Part shown: positions 51,358 to 62,540 of the stretch, in pieces | How the letters are laid out: the number at the start of each line of letters is the position of its first letter | How positions within the stretch are numbered: the stretch's first letter is position 1 | Source: Diplonema japonicum | Taxonomy: Eukaryota > Euglenozoa > Diplonemea > Diplonemida > Diplonemidae | Direction of reading: 5' to 3' | Assembly (NCBI GenBank): GCA_964019335.1 | Contig: OZ025719.1 | Location: 289,450 to 353,449, forward strand | Length of the DNA: 64,000 bases | Position numbers and translations under genes: made by a program | Notes under the pieces: model-generated | Database searches by the model: none | The model's input: only the letters and a program-made list of their open reading frames with translations | Told to the model about the DNA's origin: nothing

Positions 51358-52998
51358 ATGAGCAATGCAGCACCCGACTTTTCGGATTTTGGATACAGGG
51401 CGCTGCACAGATTCGCACCCTCCGAAGTGTATGTGGTGGGATGCTTGAAGACGAAGAAGAGGTACGGGATGAAGCGGGTCAGGGTCAAAAGCAAGGACGA
51501 AATAGTCCCAGTATTCAAAGCACTGCAAGAAGTACAAGAGATCGAAGGGATAATGCGTGTTGAAGGTATCGAGGACGGAGAGGACAAGCTAGGATACTTC
51601 AAATGCATGCTTTTAGAACTATGTGAAAACGGAACACTAGCACAACACGTGGGGAACCTAACCAAACGAGGCGCGCTCTTCAGCGAGCAAAACATTGTAA
51701 GAGTAGTCCAACAAATCTACGAACCCCTCTCGAGCCTTCACGAGAAAAGCCACGCGCATCGAAACCTAACACCGGATTCTGTTTTTTTCTCATCGGCGGT
51801 TCGGTTAGTGCTCGGATCGATCCAACCAGAAGTACAATGTGGCCACGTTCCACTCCACCCGTACCTTCCCCCAGAATGTTTCTCAGATGACACCGATCCA
51901 AAAACAATGGATGACAGAAGGGTGGACATGTGGGGTCTCGGTGTTATTATCCTCGACATATGTCTCATCCCTCACTCCTACGATGCGTCCCTTACTCACC
52001 AACGATGCATTGCAAACCAGCGTTCTGAACATTCTCGAATCAGAGCGTTATTCAAAGAACGTGGATACTCCTCTTCATTGTCCTACGTTGCAGTGAAGCT
52101 TCTCGATAAGAAGCCGGAGGAACGGTATACTATAAAGGATGTGAAACGATTTCTTGATGGGGATGCAGGGGGTGGGTACCCTGATTTCACCCAGTTTGGT
52201 TTCAAATGTCACGGGGTGATCGGTAAAGGAGGGTCTGCAAAAGTGTTCAGCGTGGAGGAACTTAAAACTGGAAATCGTTTTGCTTTGAAGCAAACGCATA
52301 TTTTGGACGATTCTCAGGCGACTAAAGACCTTGAAAAAGAAAAGGAACTGCTTGAACGTGCGGCGCACCCTTCTATTGTTAACTACCACTCCTCGTTTTA
52401 CCGCGAGTCTGGGAGGGGCGAGAGGTTTTTTTGTATCGTAATGGAGCTTTGCAGTAATTCTCTGGATGGGGTCATGGGCGAACACCCTAAAGGTTTCCCG
52501 GAAGACACCGTTATTTCATATTTAAAACAGCTGTGCGAAGCGATGCGCCATCTTCACAGTATGAAGATCTTCCACAGGGACATCACCCCAAAGAATATTC
52601 TGGTTACCAACGATGACAAATTGAAGCTTGGAGATTTTGGCATCTCAAATACGTTTGGAGAAATGGCGTCTCACCCCAGGCACACGCGTATCGGGACTCC
52701 GAATTATGTTTCTCCCGAGGTTTTCGCGGGGGCAAGCCAGTCCGAGAAAATAGACATGTGGGGAATTGGTGCAATATCTCTTGATCTGACAGGTTCGTTG
52801 CACTTAAGTGAGAAGCAGGACCTCCATGAGAGGATCAAGCATGATGAGACGGGGGAGCACTTGAAGGTTCGCTCGGAGCTCGTTCAAAGGGGCTACAGCA
52901 AAAAATTCGCCGACCTGTGCACACAACTACTTCGTTGCAGCCCCACGGAACGGCCTTCCGCTGACGAGGTCCTTTTGATTCTGGAAAAAGAGTTTTGA
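51358..52998 (+). CDS. Dual-domain Ser/Thr kinase (pseudokinase plus kinase)
   Basis: Protein of 546 aa with two kinase domains. Residues about 20-265 form a degenerate kinase: HRNLTPDSVFF replaces HRDxxxxN and LGSIQPE replaces DFG, so it is probably inactive, while YGMKRVRVK keeps the ATP-site Lys. Residues about 277-546 form an active domain: glycine loop GKGGSAKV, Lys311 in FALKQ, HRDITPKN (Asp408), GDFGIS (Asp426), GTPNYVSPE and the final RCSPTERPSADE. The arrangement recalls pseudokinase-regulated kinases such as GCN2, but the flanking domains of GCN2 are absent. Single exon; start 51358 follows an AT-rich leader. Substrate unknown. Confidence 0.85.
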   Translation: MSNAAPDFSDFGYRALHRFAPSEVYVVGCLKTKKRYGMKRVRVKSKDEIVPVFKALQEVQEIEGIMRVEGIEDGEDKLGYFKCMLLELCENGTLAQHVGNLTKRGALFSEQNIVRVVQQIYEPLSSLHEKSHAHRNLTPDSVFFSSAVRLVLGSIQPEVQCGHVPLHPYLPPECFSDDTDPKTMDDRRVDMWGLGVIILDICLIPHSYDASLTHQRCIANQRSEHSRIRALFKERGYSSSLSYVAVKLLDKKPEERYTIKDVKRFLDGDAGGGYPDFTQFGFKCHGVIGKGGSAKVFSVEELKTGNRFALKQTHILDDSQATKDLEKEKELLERAAHPSIVNYHSSFYRESGRGERFFCIVMELCSNSLDGVMGEHPKGFPEDTVISYLKQLCEAMRHLHSMKIFHRDITPKNILVTNDDKLKLGDFGISNTFGEMASHPRHTRIGTPNYVSPEVFAGASQSEKIDMWGIGAISLDLTGSLHLSEKQDLHERIKHDETGEHLKVRSELVQRGYSKKFADLCTQLLRCSPTERPSADEVLLILEKEF

Positions 52999-53850
52999 AA
53001 AAAAAGAAAAATAAAATAAAAAAGTGTGTTTTTCCCCTAATTTTTTTTTAATTTTTTGCAGTGTGGGGGGGGGGGGGGGGGGGGTGTAATGAAAAAAGTG
53101 TGCAAAAAAAAAAGTAAAAAAAAGGAAAGAAATGTGGCATTTTTTGTTTCCCCCCCCCATTATTTCTAATTGCTCCATTTATATCTTTTTTGTTGAAACC
53201 AGCAAAAAAAAGGGGGGGAGGGGGGGTTATTTTTTGTTTGTGCGTGCGGAAGCTTATGCTGATTGAAGGATGTGAGCCTCTCCTTTCACTATATTCTTTT
53301 TTTTTCACTCTTCACTGAAGGAGGGGGGGGGGGGGGGGGGGGGGGCGACTCTATGTAAATGCGTTGAGGTTAAGACATGTGGCGAAACGAATGTGAGCGG
53401 GTTCTTTTGTCAAGAATATCGGATTTGTCACATTACAGTTATTTTTTTTTTATCCCGTGTCCCGATGTTGCAAGCCTTTTCTCCAAAAGCCTCGAATTGT
53501 CTTTTTTTTATTATAGTAAATTATTTCTTATTCTTCCCCACACACCTCCCATCACTCCAGCAACGCACAACACACGAAAAGGAAAGGAGGAAATTAAAGA
53601 CGAGCATTTTCCTTTTTTTTTTTTGTTTTTGTTTTTGTTCCCTTCCAAAAAAAAACCAAAAAAAAAAAAATGAGAGAAAAAAAAAAAAAAGTAATTTTTT
53701 GTTTTTTCCTGCAAAAGGGAAGAAAGAGAAAAAAAGAAAGAAAAAAAAAAATATAAAAATAAACGAGGAGAGCACTAACGAAAAGAAAAAAAAAAAAGGG
53801 AAAAGAAAAGAATAGAGATCAATGAAGAGGATAAGAGAAATAAACAAATA
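52999..53850. other. Homopolymer-rich spacer
   Basis: About 850 bases with G tracts at 53065-53083 and 53323-53345 and A/T runs. An island at 53365-53480 has balanced composition, but no frame or fold convinces me. No gene is seen. Confidence 0.55.
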
Positions 53851-54786
53851 TGAGCTCGTCCGGACGAAAATGTCAACACTTTTTGGGCACTTCCGAAAGT
53901 TTCTTGTTTTGATTATTTGAGCAAAAAAAGGGCAGCATGCAACCATAGGAGGATGACATATATGGTGTACATGACGCCGTTCTTTCAATTGCGATACTTG
54001 TTTTGCCATGAGGGTTGCAGGCTTTGCAACCGGCTGCCCCGGGAAGCGAAAAGTAGAGGTCAGAAAAACGGCGAAAAATGTTTAAAATGCAATTTTATTG
54101 CTTAAAATGCAGCATCTAGGGTGCCTAAAATTGGTGCTCAAGCGCACTTGTGACCCCTGGGTACTGTTAAAAGTACTTAGCGAAAAATATATGGTGCCGC
54201 ATAGCCCCCGAAAATCCGGTTTTTTACACCCTATTTTTTGGCTTTTTCAAGGGGTTCCTAAGGGATTTTGGCCTTTTTTTCAGAAAAACCAATTCTTAAC
54301 ACTTGCCTGCTCATGCAGAGCTTCGACATTGGTATCTTTGGGGTCAAGGTTTCATTCTCTACCCATCTGCTGAGGTTTTTTCCTTTTCTTTTGCACTCAT
54401 AATACTTTAAAAGTGAAAAATTTGCTAGGGGTTTTAGTCTAAAATAGGCCAAAATGGCACTTTAAGGGTAACTTCTCCCCACGACCCCAAAGGTTTCACA
54501 GATTTTCAATCTGCGTCCATTCCTCCTGTCGCTTTTCACGGAAAAATGAAAATAAAAAAATGGAGTCTGGGTTATTCGTAACTACCAAATTGAATCGTTT
54601 GCCAAAAACCATTCTAAAAAACATGTTTTTGCACGTGCGTTTTAAAAATAAAACAAACGGCGAGCATTTTGTGCTCAAGCTTAGGCTGCATTTCTGCACA
54701 GACTACTTTTTTACTTAGAAATTTAACGGGGTTTTTCTGCCGCATAGGAGGGTCATTTGTTGACAATTTTTTCCCGGACGAGCTCA
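53851..54786. mobile_element. MITE-like element with terminal inverted repeats and TA flanks
   Basis: A 936-bp unit. Its left end (TGAGCTCGTCCGG, then ACGAAAATGTCAAC) is repeated inverted at its right end (GTTGACAATTTTTTCCCGGACGAGCTCA), giving imperfect inverted repeats of about 28-30 bases with the outer 13 perfect. Both ends are flanked by TA (53849-53850 and 54787-54788), consistent with TA target duplication as in Tc1/mariner-type elements. The inside has few homopolymers, unlike its surroundings, and no transposase frame on either strand, so the element is non-autonomous. Confidence 0.75.
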
Positions 54787-54788
54787 TA

Positions 54789-55891
54789 TAATAAATAGCA
54801 CCCATCTTCCTTTTCTTTCTGTCTTTCTTTTTTTTCTTCTCCTTTCTTTCCCAAGTAAGGCTCATAGGAAAGGGAACAGCATCAGGAGGAGGGGGGAATT
54901 TATCAAGGGAACAGAGGGACGGGGGGGTTCTTTTATGGTCCAAGTAACCGGCCGGTTCCTCTCTTGAAAGACCGATGTTTAACATCTTGTATTAAAAAAA
55001 AAAAAGAAAAAAGTGTGGTACCAATCTCAAAACCACCATTACCTTTTTTTTTCTCTCTCTTTTTTTTTCTTCTTCTTTTTTTTTTCCCCCCTCTTCCTCT
55101 CTGCGAGGGACCCACACCTGTACAAATGTCCCATCAAAACACCACTTAGTTCACTTTCTTTTTTTGTTTTGGTTTTTTTTTTTTTTTTTTTTTTTCATAT
55201 TTTTTTTTATTTGGTCTTCTTATTTCCCATCTCAAAAAGAAAAGGACAAAAAAAAAAAAAGAAACGGGGCCAGAAAACTCTTTATGGTGGGGTGGCCCCT
55301 TCTTTTTTCTTCTTCTTCTTTCTTTCTTTCTTTCTTTATCTTCTACCTTCTCTTAACCCCTCCGTAAGGCCATTCTTTTTTTTTTTTTCTTATAGCCCCA
55401 GAGAGAGGGGGCTTCTTGAACTGAGTTAGAAAGAAGTTGACGCTGTCCGTTGCTGGAGACCACAACAGGTAGCACCCTAGTGGAAGAACCTATTGCGGGG
55501 CTGCAGAGGTGAGATGAACTGCTTTATTTTTTAAAACAGGGGGAGGAAAAAAAAAAGAAGAAGAAGAACGAATAAAAATACTCTCACGCATTTAATTAAA
55601 AAAAGAAACAACAACAACTTGGTAAAAAAAAAAAAAATAAGTTTTTTTTTTAAACAGTTTCGGAAAAGAAAGAAAAAAGAAAGTTAAGAAGGTCCAATGG
55701 AGCCCCCCCCCTCCCCATCCCAGGTTTTTATATTGTTCTCTTGTTCTTCGTTTTCTTTCTGCTATTTCTTTTGTTTTGCGTTGACTCTTGTCTGGTCTTT
55801 GTAAAAGCGGCCTTTAAATGTGTAGTGCCAGACGGTAACCAATCTGATTTTATTTTTTTCTTAAGTGCTTACATCGGTACAAAAAAAAAAA

Positions 55892-55937
<46 letters not shown>

Positions 55938-56578
55938 GGAACATCTTATTAATCACTTACCCACCCCGGACATTTTTCCCTTTCGAATGAGGTTTAAACC
56001 CTAATTGAACAAAATATATTAATAAAGTGTCTGTATTGCGGACGTGAAAACAGTGCATCTCAGTTATTCACTTCCCCCCCCCCTTTTTTGTGACCCTTGT
56101 TACCCCTTGTCGTGAACGTACTTTTTTTTCAGATTTTCTTTTTGTCAAAAATAAACTATTAATTCATGTAAAAGAGAGAGAAACAGATTTTTTGAGGAAA
56201 AAAAGAAATTAAAGGGGTGAGGGGGGGGGTTTTTTTTGTTGTAAACTAAGCCTTTTCATTCTATGCTGCATAAGATAAAGCACCGCAAAAAAAAAAAAAA
56301 AGAAGAAAAAAAAAAGTAGGGAAAAAAAAAAGCGGCGAAAGGGGGCTTCCTGTCTTTCTCCAACGAGACGCAAGAAAAAATAAGGAAAAAAATAAAAGGA
56401 AAAAACGAGGAAGGAGGAGTGCAGAGCCAAAAAAATGATGCCCGTGCTAAATGCCTTTTTTTTTTTTTATTTTTGCTCTGTACCGATACGGCCGATATTC
56501 TTGTTTTTTTTTTCTTTTTTTTGGCGGGCCGTTGCTAACCACTTCGTTCCTATCATAGTGAATTCTTTTTTCTAAAAG
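54789..56578. other. Long spacer, mostly T/A tracts
   Basis: About 1.8 kb without a supported gene. It contains microsatellite-like CTTT repeats near 55310-55340, T tracts at 55895-55935 and an island at 55425-55525 of balanced composition with no clear frame. A short segment at 55795-55830 (CTGGTCTTTGTAAAAGCGGC) recurs at about 58905-58930, suggesting dispersed repeat remnants. Confidence 0.5.
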
Positions 56579-56648
56579 GTGCAGATAGAAGAAGAGAACA
56601 AGGGGGCGTCTCACAATAACTTCCTTTTAACTCATACATATATTTTTT
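56579..56648 (+). repeat. Direct repeat, copy A
   Basis: About 65 bases repeated at 58761-58828 in the same orientation, with an identical 23-base core (56594-56616 and 58776-58798, beginning GAGAACAAGGGGGCG). Both are followed by AACTTCC/GACTTCC...TTAACTCATA and a T-rich run. Copy B sits exactly at the end of the GC-rich retroelement patch, so the repeat is probably a retroelement 3' end. Confidence 0.6.
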
Positions 56649-56819
56649 TTTCTTTTCTTTCTGGTCCTCATCGCCCTCCCTGTCCACTCAAACTATTTCT
56701 TAAAGCGGAAATCCGGAAAATAAAAGAGAAGAGGGTGGGAAAGAAAGAAAGCAAAAAAAAAAAAAAAAGAACACTTAGAGGCTTATCTATCCATCCTCTC
56801 GGGGAGTTTTTTTCAAACT

Positions 56820-56961
56820 GCACGAGCGCAGAATCTTGCTTACCCGGGACGCCCCGGCTGGGGTTGAGCACACCGCACGCATTAAGGACACGACGCGGAA
56901 CGCAGAAGAAGCTACTGCTCGGCCGAGGAGCGCCCCCTGTAATCAAGTAGGTAGTTCGTGC
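56820..56961 (+). repeat. Hairpin repeat family, long copy
   Basis: A 142-base relative of the unit at 44900-44957. The first 34 bases and last 22 bases match that copy with a few substitutions; about 84 GC-rich bases are inserted in the middle. The closing stem (GCACGAGC with GTTCGTGC) survives by wobble pairing. Both copies are followed by a CGCCACC motif within about 20 bases. Confidence 0.5.
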
Positions 56962-57309
56962 TTCATTGCACGCTTAACGCCACCTAGTGTTGCAATCAAA
57001 GCCTCATTTTTTTTTTTTTTTTTTGCACTCCTTCAAGCCTTTTTTTTCTTCTCTATTCATCGCTTTGCGCAGGTTTTACTGTAAAATTCTCCTAGTTTTT
57101 TTGTCCATGAAGAACAGAATTCCGAAAAGATTGTTTACCCGACGTTTTGGTTTAGAGGGGGGGGGGGGGGGGGGGGGGGATAAAAGAACAAAGACAGAAA
57201 CTTCTTCTGACGCGTCCTTCCGGAAAAGAAATTAGGAGATTTACAGTAAATATTTTTTATTTTTTAGGGGCTGGATATTGGGTTGGAATTAACAAAATCC
57301 CAATCAATC

Positions 57310-57866
57310 ATGGCTGGGGAACCTCCAAGTGGTGGCCCTGGGTCTTCTCCCTCAGGAGGAGAGCAAAAACCCCAGCAGGGGGCAGCACCTTCGTGGGTGC
57401 AGGTAGCGCGGGCGAGACCAGGGAAGGGGAAGGTGGTACGCGCGGTGAGGGTAACGGCAGAGGCGGGATGGCCGAAGACACATGGCAAGCAGCAGCAGGA
57501 ACGCTGGATGGACGAGGACGAGGACGAGAACGCCACCGAGGTGCTGAGAGTGGTATGGAGGCGACCGGCGGCGGGGGAAGGGAGCAGGTCGAGGCCGACG
57601 CGAGAGAGCACACGAAGAAGGTGCTCGGAACCATGGGGATCGGGACCCGAGGGCTGTCAGACCCGAGGGGCGAGGGGTGGGACGGCAAGCTCACCAAGAT
57701 GGACCTCCTGGTCTATCTGTCGGCGAGCGACGCGAAGAAAGCGAAGCAGGCCGGGGGTGCAGAAGGTACCGGTATGTACATCGAAGAACGAAGGAGGAGG
57801 AAGGAGGACGCGCCACCGTTGTGGCTAAAGACGTGGACGTGTCGGAGGGTAGGGGCACCCTTGTAG
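57310..57866 (+). pseudogene. GC-rich retroelement-like ORF, broken
   Basis: A markedly GC-rich block in an AT-rich region. One frame begins MAGEPPSGGPGSSPSGGEQK and a second, overlapping frame continues LGTMGIGTRGLSDPRGEG, then GKLTKMDLLVYLSASDAKKA to a stop at 57866. This suggests one original reading frame now shifted. Composition (Gly/Arg/Glu-rich, no recognisable domain) recalls the ORF1 of LINE elements, and it adjoins a reverse-transcriptase fragment, but the ORF1 reading is inference. Confidence 0.35.
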
Positions 57867-58046
57867 GATTCCATTTGTCGTGTGGAACTCCTCTCCAACG
57901 CCCGTGGCGTACCTGAAACGTCTCCGCATGCCCGCGTACATCCCCTTCAGCGCCCTTAGAATGCCCGTCTCCATGCCCATGTCCTCCACCAGCTCCATCA
58001 CTAGTTGCTGCGGTACGCTGTCGAAGTACGACAACGGGAGGCACAT
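57836..58046 (-). pseudogene. Reverse-transcriptase fragment of a non-LTR retroelement
   Basis: On the minus strand a frame reads SYFDSVPQQLVMELVEDMG, ILRALKGMYAGMRRRFRYAT and TNGILQGCP. These match the stretch between motif A (AFDSVPH) and motif B (GILQGCPLSP) of LINE-type reverse transcriptases. Only about 60 residues remain: frame is lost just after GILQGCP and a stop lies shortly upstream. The YADD box is not seen. It lies antisense to the flanking GC-rich + strand frames, so this is a nested or rearranged remnant. Confidence 0.65.
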
Positions 58047-58079
58047 GCAGGCACGACACGAGCAGGCCTAGAACCGTGC

Positions 58080-58508
58080 ATGAGGCTCCATGGCATCCTC
58101 CCGAGGGAAGCGGCCAAGGAGGACAAGGACAGGCTCGAGAAGACCCAGCGTTACCTGCTGGCTGTGGTGGGGGAACGCGACGCAACCTTGCAGGCAAAGA
58201 GGCAGCAGATCTACCGGACACACCAATGGCTGGAGATCACGGAGGGGGAGGCACACCCAGCACCAACAGAGGAGGAGTTCGCGAGGCTGCAGACCGGCAA
58301 CACCCTGAAGGAGTACACGAAACCGGTGCTGAAGTGGCAAGCAGCTGCGCTGGTATGGAGGGAACAGAAGCACGGCAGTGTCGACGGTGGAGCTGGCGCT
58401 GGATTTCGAAAACGTGACCCAGAAGTCCCTTGGAGGGAAGCTAGGGGAGTTGGCAGAGGTGCGACAGAAGGCCAGAGAAAACGTGACCCAGAAGACTGCA
58501 CACGGTGA
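58080..58508 (+). pseudogene. GC-rich helical ORF remnant of the retroelement patch
   Basis: Open + strand frame reading MRLHGILPREAAKEDKDRLE, then RYLLAVVGERDATLQAKRQQ and PTEEEFARLQTGNTLKEYTK. It looks like genuine coding sequence by amino-acid pattern, yet has no known domain. It is directly downstream of the antisense reverse-transcriptase fragment and shares its GC-rich composition, which ends at the direct repeat at 58761. I take it as part of the same degraded element rather than a host gene. Confidence 0.35.
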
Positions 58509-58760
58509 TGAAGAAGGTGTGGAACACATGGGAGCTAGGGAGACTGCAGAAGAAGGTGAGAGGAAGGAGGGCCTTCCCTGCTGAACCAAGGCGGTGATCG
58601 GGTGGAGTAGAAGAGCAATGTTTGCATCAACGAAGACCAAGTACGACCTGGAGGAGCTGGGGAAGCAATGGGCAAAGGAAAGAAGGGAAAAAGTAGCCAA
58701 GCTGGGGAGGAGGCCGGCACGACCACCGAAGAAGGAGAAACCGCTGCTGAAGGGGGATAG

Positions 58761-58828
58761 GTGCAGGTAGAGCATGAGAACAAGGGGGCGTCTCACAAAG
58801 ACTTCCTTTAACTCATATATATTTTTTT
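58761..58828 (+). repeat. Direct repeat, copy B
   Basis: Second copy of the repeat at 56579-56648, marking the right edge of the GC-rich patch. It is followed by a T-rich run, as in copy A. Confidence 0.6.
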
Positions 58829-59599
58829 ATTTTCTTAAATGTCTCTTTTTATTTTTTATTTTTTATGAACTATAAAGCATTGCACCCACGTGACATCGAC
58901 TAACTGGTCTTTGTAAAAAGCGGCCCTTCCTTAATGTAGCGCTTGTTTTTTTATCCCTATCCAATTTTTCTTTTTTTGGAAAAGAGTAAAATGCAATATG
59001 GTAAGTGGAGTGTGTACACAAAAGAAATTCTTCTCCATTTTTTTTTTTTTTTTTTCGGGCTTCGCGTCCGGGGGAACAATTAGTGCGAACCCCCAACGCA
59101 TGAATTAAAGATTTTCTTTTTTTTTTTTTTTTTTTTTTTTGATCGGAGTTCTTTATCTGTGAAAGTAAAGAACTTTGATATTCTTTTTCAACCCCACTAC
59201 CTTGTAAGTAACAGAGGACCAACCATAAAAAAAAAAAAAGGAAAAAAAGAATTTAAAAAAATAAAATAAAAAACCAAAATAAAAGAAGGAGAGAAGAAAA
59301 GAAAAAAAAAGGGGGGGGGGAAGTGAAGTCTTTTTATTTGGCGAGGGAATTGGTGCATAAAACGCAAAAGTTAACAATCCCTCCCATCATAGTGATTTTT
59401 TTTTTTTTTGCACCTTCTTCCCCCCCTTTTTTTTTCCTTTTCCCCTGCTTCTTACCCATTATAGCCACCTGACTTTCTTTTCCTATCCCCCTTTTTTTAA
59501 CAAGAAATACACCTTGCAAAAAAAAAAAAAAAAAAAATAAATAAAAATAAATAAATAAAAACACACAAAGAAAGGAAAAGAAAAAGGGGGGGAAAGAAA
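58829..59599. other. Homopolymer-rich spacer
   Basis: About 770 bases with T tracts at 59038-59055 and 59118-59140, A tracts and one repeat remnant near 58905-58930. No gene is seen. The right end is an A-rich leader for the ASCC1 homologue. Confidence 0.55.
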
Positions 59600-60115
59600 A
59601 TGGGTGAGGATAACCTTTGCTACAACTGCAAGAAACCGGGGCATTTTGCAAGGGAATGCCCAGAGAGAGAAGGAGGGCAAGACAAGAACGGGGGCAGGCG
59701 AGGCCCAAACCACAGCAGAGACAGCATTCTCCGTCCGCCTGACTTGGGCTCCGAAACGGGGGTAAGAATGGGAATGGTGAAGGGGAGGTATAGTCGGAAG
59801 AAAAAAAAAAAAAAAAAAGGGAAAAAAAAAAAAAATAACGTAACCCCCCTATCACCCTTTTTTTTAAATTCTAGATGCTACAGAATCCCAGTCAGAGAAA
59901 CGAAGAAAATGCATGAAGAAGAAGCAGGCTTAGAAAACGCAGACCTGGGCCTGCAGTACGAAGAAGAAACCGGCCAGTACGAACTCAAGATGAAGGAGGT
60001 ATTAAAGAAAAAAAAAAAGTTCTTTTTTTCAAAAAAAAAAAAAAAAATAGATCCGACCGGAATACTACAAATTCATAATTGGATCCAAGGCGGCAACCTT
60101 ACAACAATTGGAAAA

Positions 60116-60165
<50 letters not shown>

Positions 60166-60999
60166 CCCTTCCCATAGGACACAGGAGCGTCGATCAAAGT
60201 CCCCAAGACAAAGAAAGAAGAAGCGGACGGTGTAGTCGTGCGCGGGCTTAATGAGCAAGCGGTAGTTGACTGCAAGCACAGAATAGATTACATAGTTGAA
60301 AAGAGTAGAGAGAAGCTTCCGTTTACACATTTCGTGGGAATCCCATTGGACATGGGCTCCCTTGTCCCGAGGGTCGATAAGCTGCTGAAGACCATCAAGG
60401 AAAACTTCTGCAACGAGAAAACCCGACTCCACCACAGCGTGGTGCAACGGCCTGAGAAACTACACCTAACCCTACTGGTTTTGAGGCTGCACAACGATGA
60501 GGACATCAAGAAGGCGGCGCAGGTCTTGAAAGAAGCGGAAGCTGACATCACGAGGATTTTCAACAGCGAGGACAGAATATCTGTGAAGGGAATCAATTGC
60601 ATGAACGACGACACAAGTACTGTCAATGTAGCATACCTAGAGGTTGTCAAGGATGTTGTCCAGCAAAAGATTTTAGAGCTCTTGGAAGCCCTTTCTCAAC
60701 GATATATTCTAGCTGGTCTATGCACCTCACGCGACATCGAAGGCAACAGGCTGCTCCACGCCACCATCCTTAACTCGAAGTGGCGGAAGGTGGACGCCGT
60801 CGCTGATGACTCCGACTCCGATGAGGATCTGCGGACGAAGAAGACGGAGCGCATCCCTTTCGACATCACCGGTCTGCTTGAAGAACACGAGAACATTGAC
60901 ATGGGCAGCCACAAGCTAATGCGGCTTGAAGTGTCCACCATGCAAGATAGAGGCGAGACCGGGTACTACAACGCTGTACAGTCGATTGCATTCCCGTGA
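59600..60999 (+). CDS. ASCC1: ASCC1 homologue with an N-terminal CCHC zinc knuckle
   Basis: Homologue of ASCC1 (activating signal cointegrator 1 complex subunit 1): a KH domain followed by a 2H phosphoesterase domain. In animals ASCC1 works with the ASCC3 helicase in alkylation repair. Spliced length 399 aa; exons 59600-59787, 59875-59998, 60051-60116 and 60178-60999. A retroviral-type zinc knuckle (C7, C10, H15, C20) opens the protein, which animal ASCC1 lacks. After the first junction KGRCYRIPV matches the DGRNYRKNPV region of ASCC1. The KH core IIGSKAATLQQLEK|DTGASIKVPK spans the 61-nt third intron, which holds about 42 consecutive A. The 2H motifs are LHLTL (His222) and LLHATI (His320). 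Junctions were set by frame and homology. The first donor used is GTATAG at 59788, not the GTAAGA at 59762, because only the former keeps frame. Confidence 0.85.
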
Positions 61000-61099
61000 A
61001 AAGAGGGGGAAAAAAAAAAAAAAAAAAAAATGGAGTGTGTGTGAAGTTTTTTTTTTTTTTGTTTTTTGTTTCATATTTTTTTTTTTTTTTTTGCTTGAA

Positions 61100-61135
<36 letters not shown>

Positions 61136-61183
61136 ATACCAATACGGGAAAAAAAAAAAAAAAAAAAATACAAAAAAAAAAAA

Positions 61184-62540
61184 ATGCCTCTCAAGCAGGA
61201 TTTTCACATCTCCGCCGAGGACGCAGAGAAGAAGATTCTGACCCCTGACTGCACTTTGACAGATGTCTTGAGAGCATACCAGCACGCGTCCGGTCCCCTG
61301 CTGGCGTACGCCGACGCGGTGATGGGAGCCGACGGCCCGTTCGTGATGGGGGAGAAATTCTTAATGGCGGCTTTCACCTCAAAGCTCTCTAAATGCGGGA
61401 TGTGCCAACGCATCCAAGAAACGGCGGCCATCGTCAGCGGTGTCGAAGAGGCTCTGGTCGACCGCCTCGCTGAGGACATCGACTCCTCTCCAGTGGCACC
61501 ACGCCTGAAACCCGTGTTCCATTTCATCCGAAAGCTCATTGAACAACCATGGGAGGTGGACGAGAAGGACCACGACAACCTCATGAACCACGGGTGGTCA
61601 AAGCGTGCTGTCTTCGATGTGGTCGAAATCGCCGGGCTCTTCAAAAAACTAGCCATGATGGTCCAAGGCCTCAACCTGACCATTCCTGAAGACCCTGCTG
61701 ACCAGAAAAGCAACGGGACGATCCTTGCCAAGGTATATAAAAAAATATTTAAAAAAATAAAAAAAAAAAAGGAGGGTTTTCGAAAATTCGCATCATCGAT
61801 GGAACTCACCGCACCATACGCACCGCCTTCCTCGGATGAGGGTGTGGGACAAGGGAGGTTTGGGTCAAGCCGTTCAGAGTTACTTCCTGGACAGAGGGTG
61901 ACATTGCATGATTTGACAAAGGAGGTTCACAACGGGAAGAAGGCAACTGTGCTGGAGTACGTCCCGCACGCAGGGAACTGGAGGGTGGAGCTTCAAAACG
62001 CAGTAGTGATCCGTGTTGCAGCTGAGAACTGCACCGTCGAAAATCCACTCTCTGCATTTGTTGAGAGCAGCGATGAGGAATACCCGCCTCTCTCAGAGAC
62101 ACCCAGCAGCACCCAAACACCCCCCAACACCTCACAGCCTTTATCAGATGCGCTGAGCATTGGTGCTGCTCCGGAGAACCCAGCCAATCGTAAGGTCAAC
62201 CTCGCATCGTCCCGATTTGTGAGGGTTCAGGAACGCCTTGCAAAGGAGTACGCCGCGGTGCCCATTCTCGAGCTTGCCGAAGTGGATACCTCCGACAAAA
62301 CGGAGGTGATCTATTTCAAGATCAACGCGAAATGGGACAAGGGTCGCAAGGCGCTGTTTGCAAAGTCGTATACCCGTTTGTATGAAATAGGGGGGGGGGG
62401 GGGGGGAAGGGAGAAAGTATTTATAAAAAAAAAAAAAAAAAGGTACAAAGACGGTCAAAGAAAACTTCGCGTTCTGATTCTTGACAAGAATGACCAGGAA
62501 CAGAGAGAAGCGGGTTTGGCTGGTCACAGCGATAGCGAGT

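Noticed and set aside
55310-55340. CTTT microsatellite as a possible regulatory repeat
   Set aside because: Simple sequence of this kind fills the spacers and nothing ties it to a gene.
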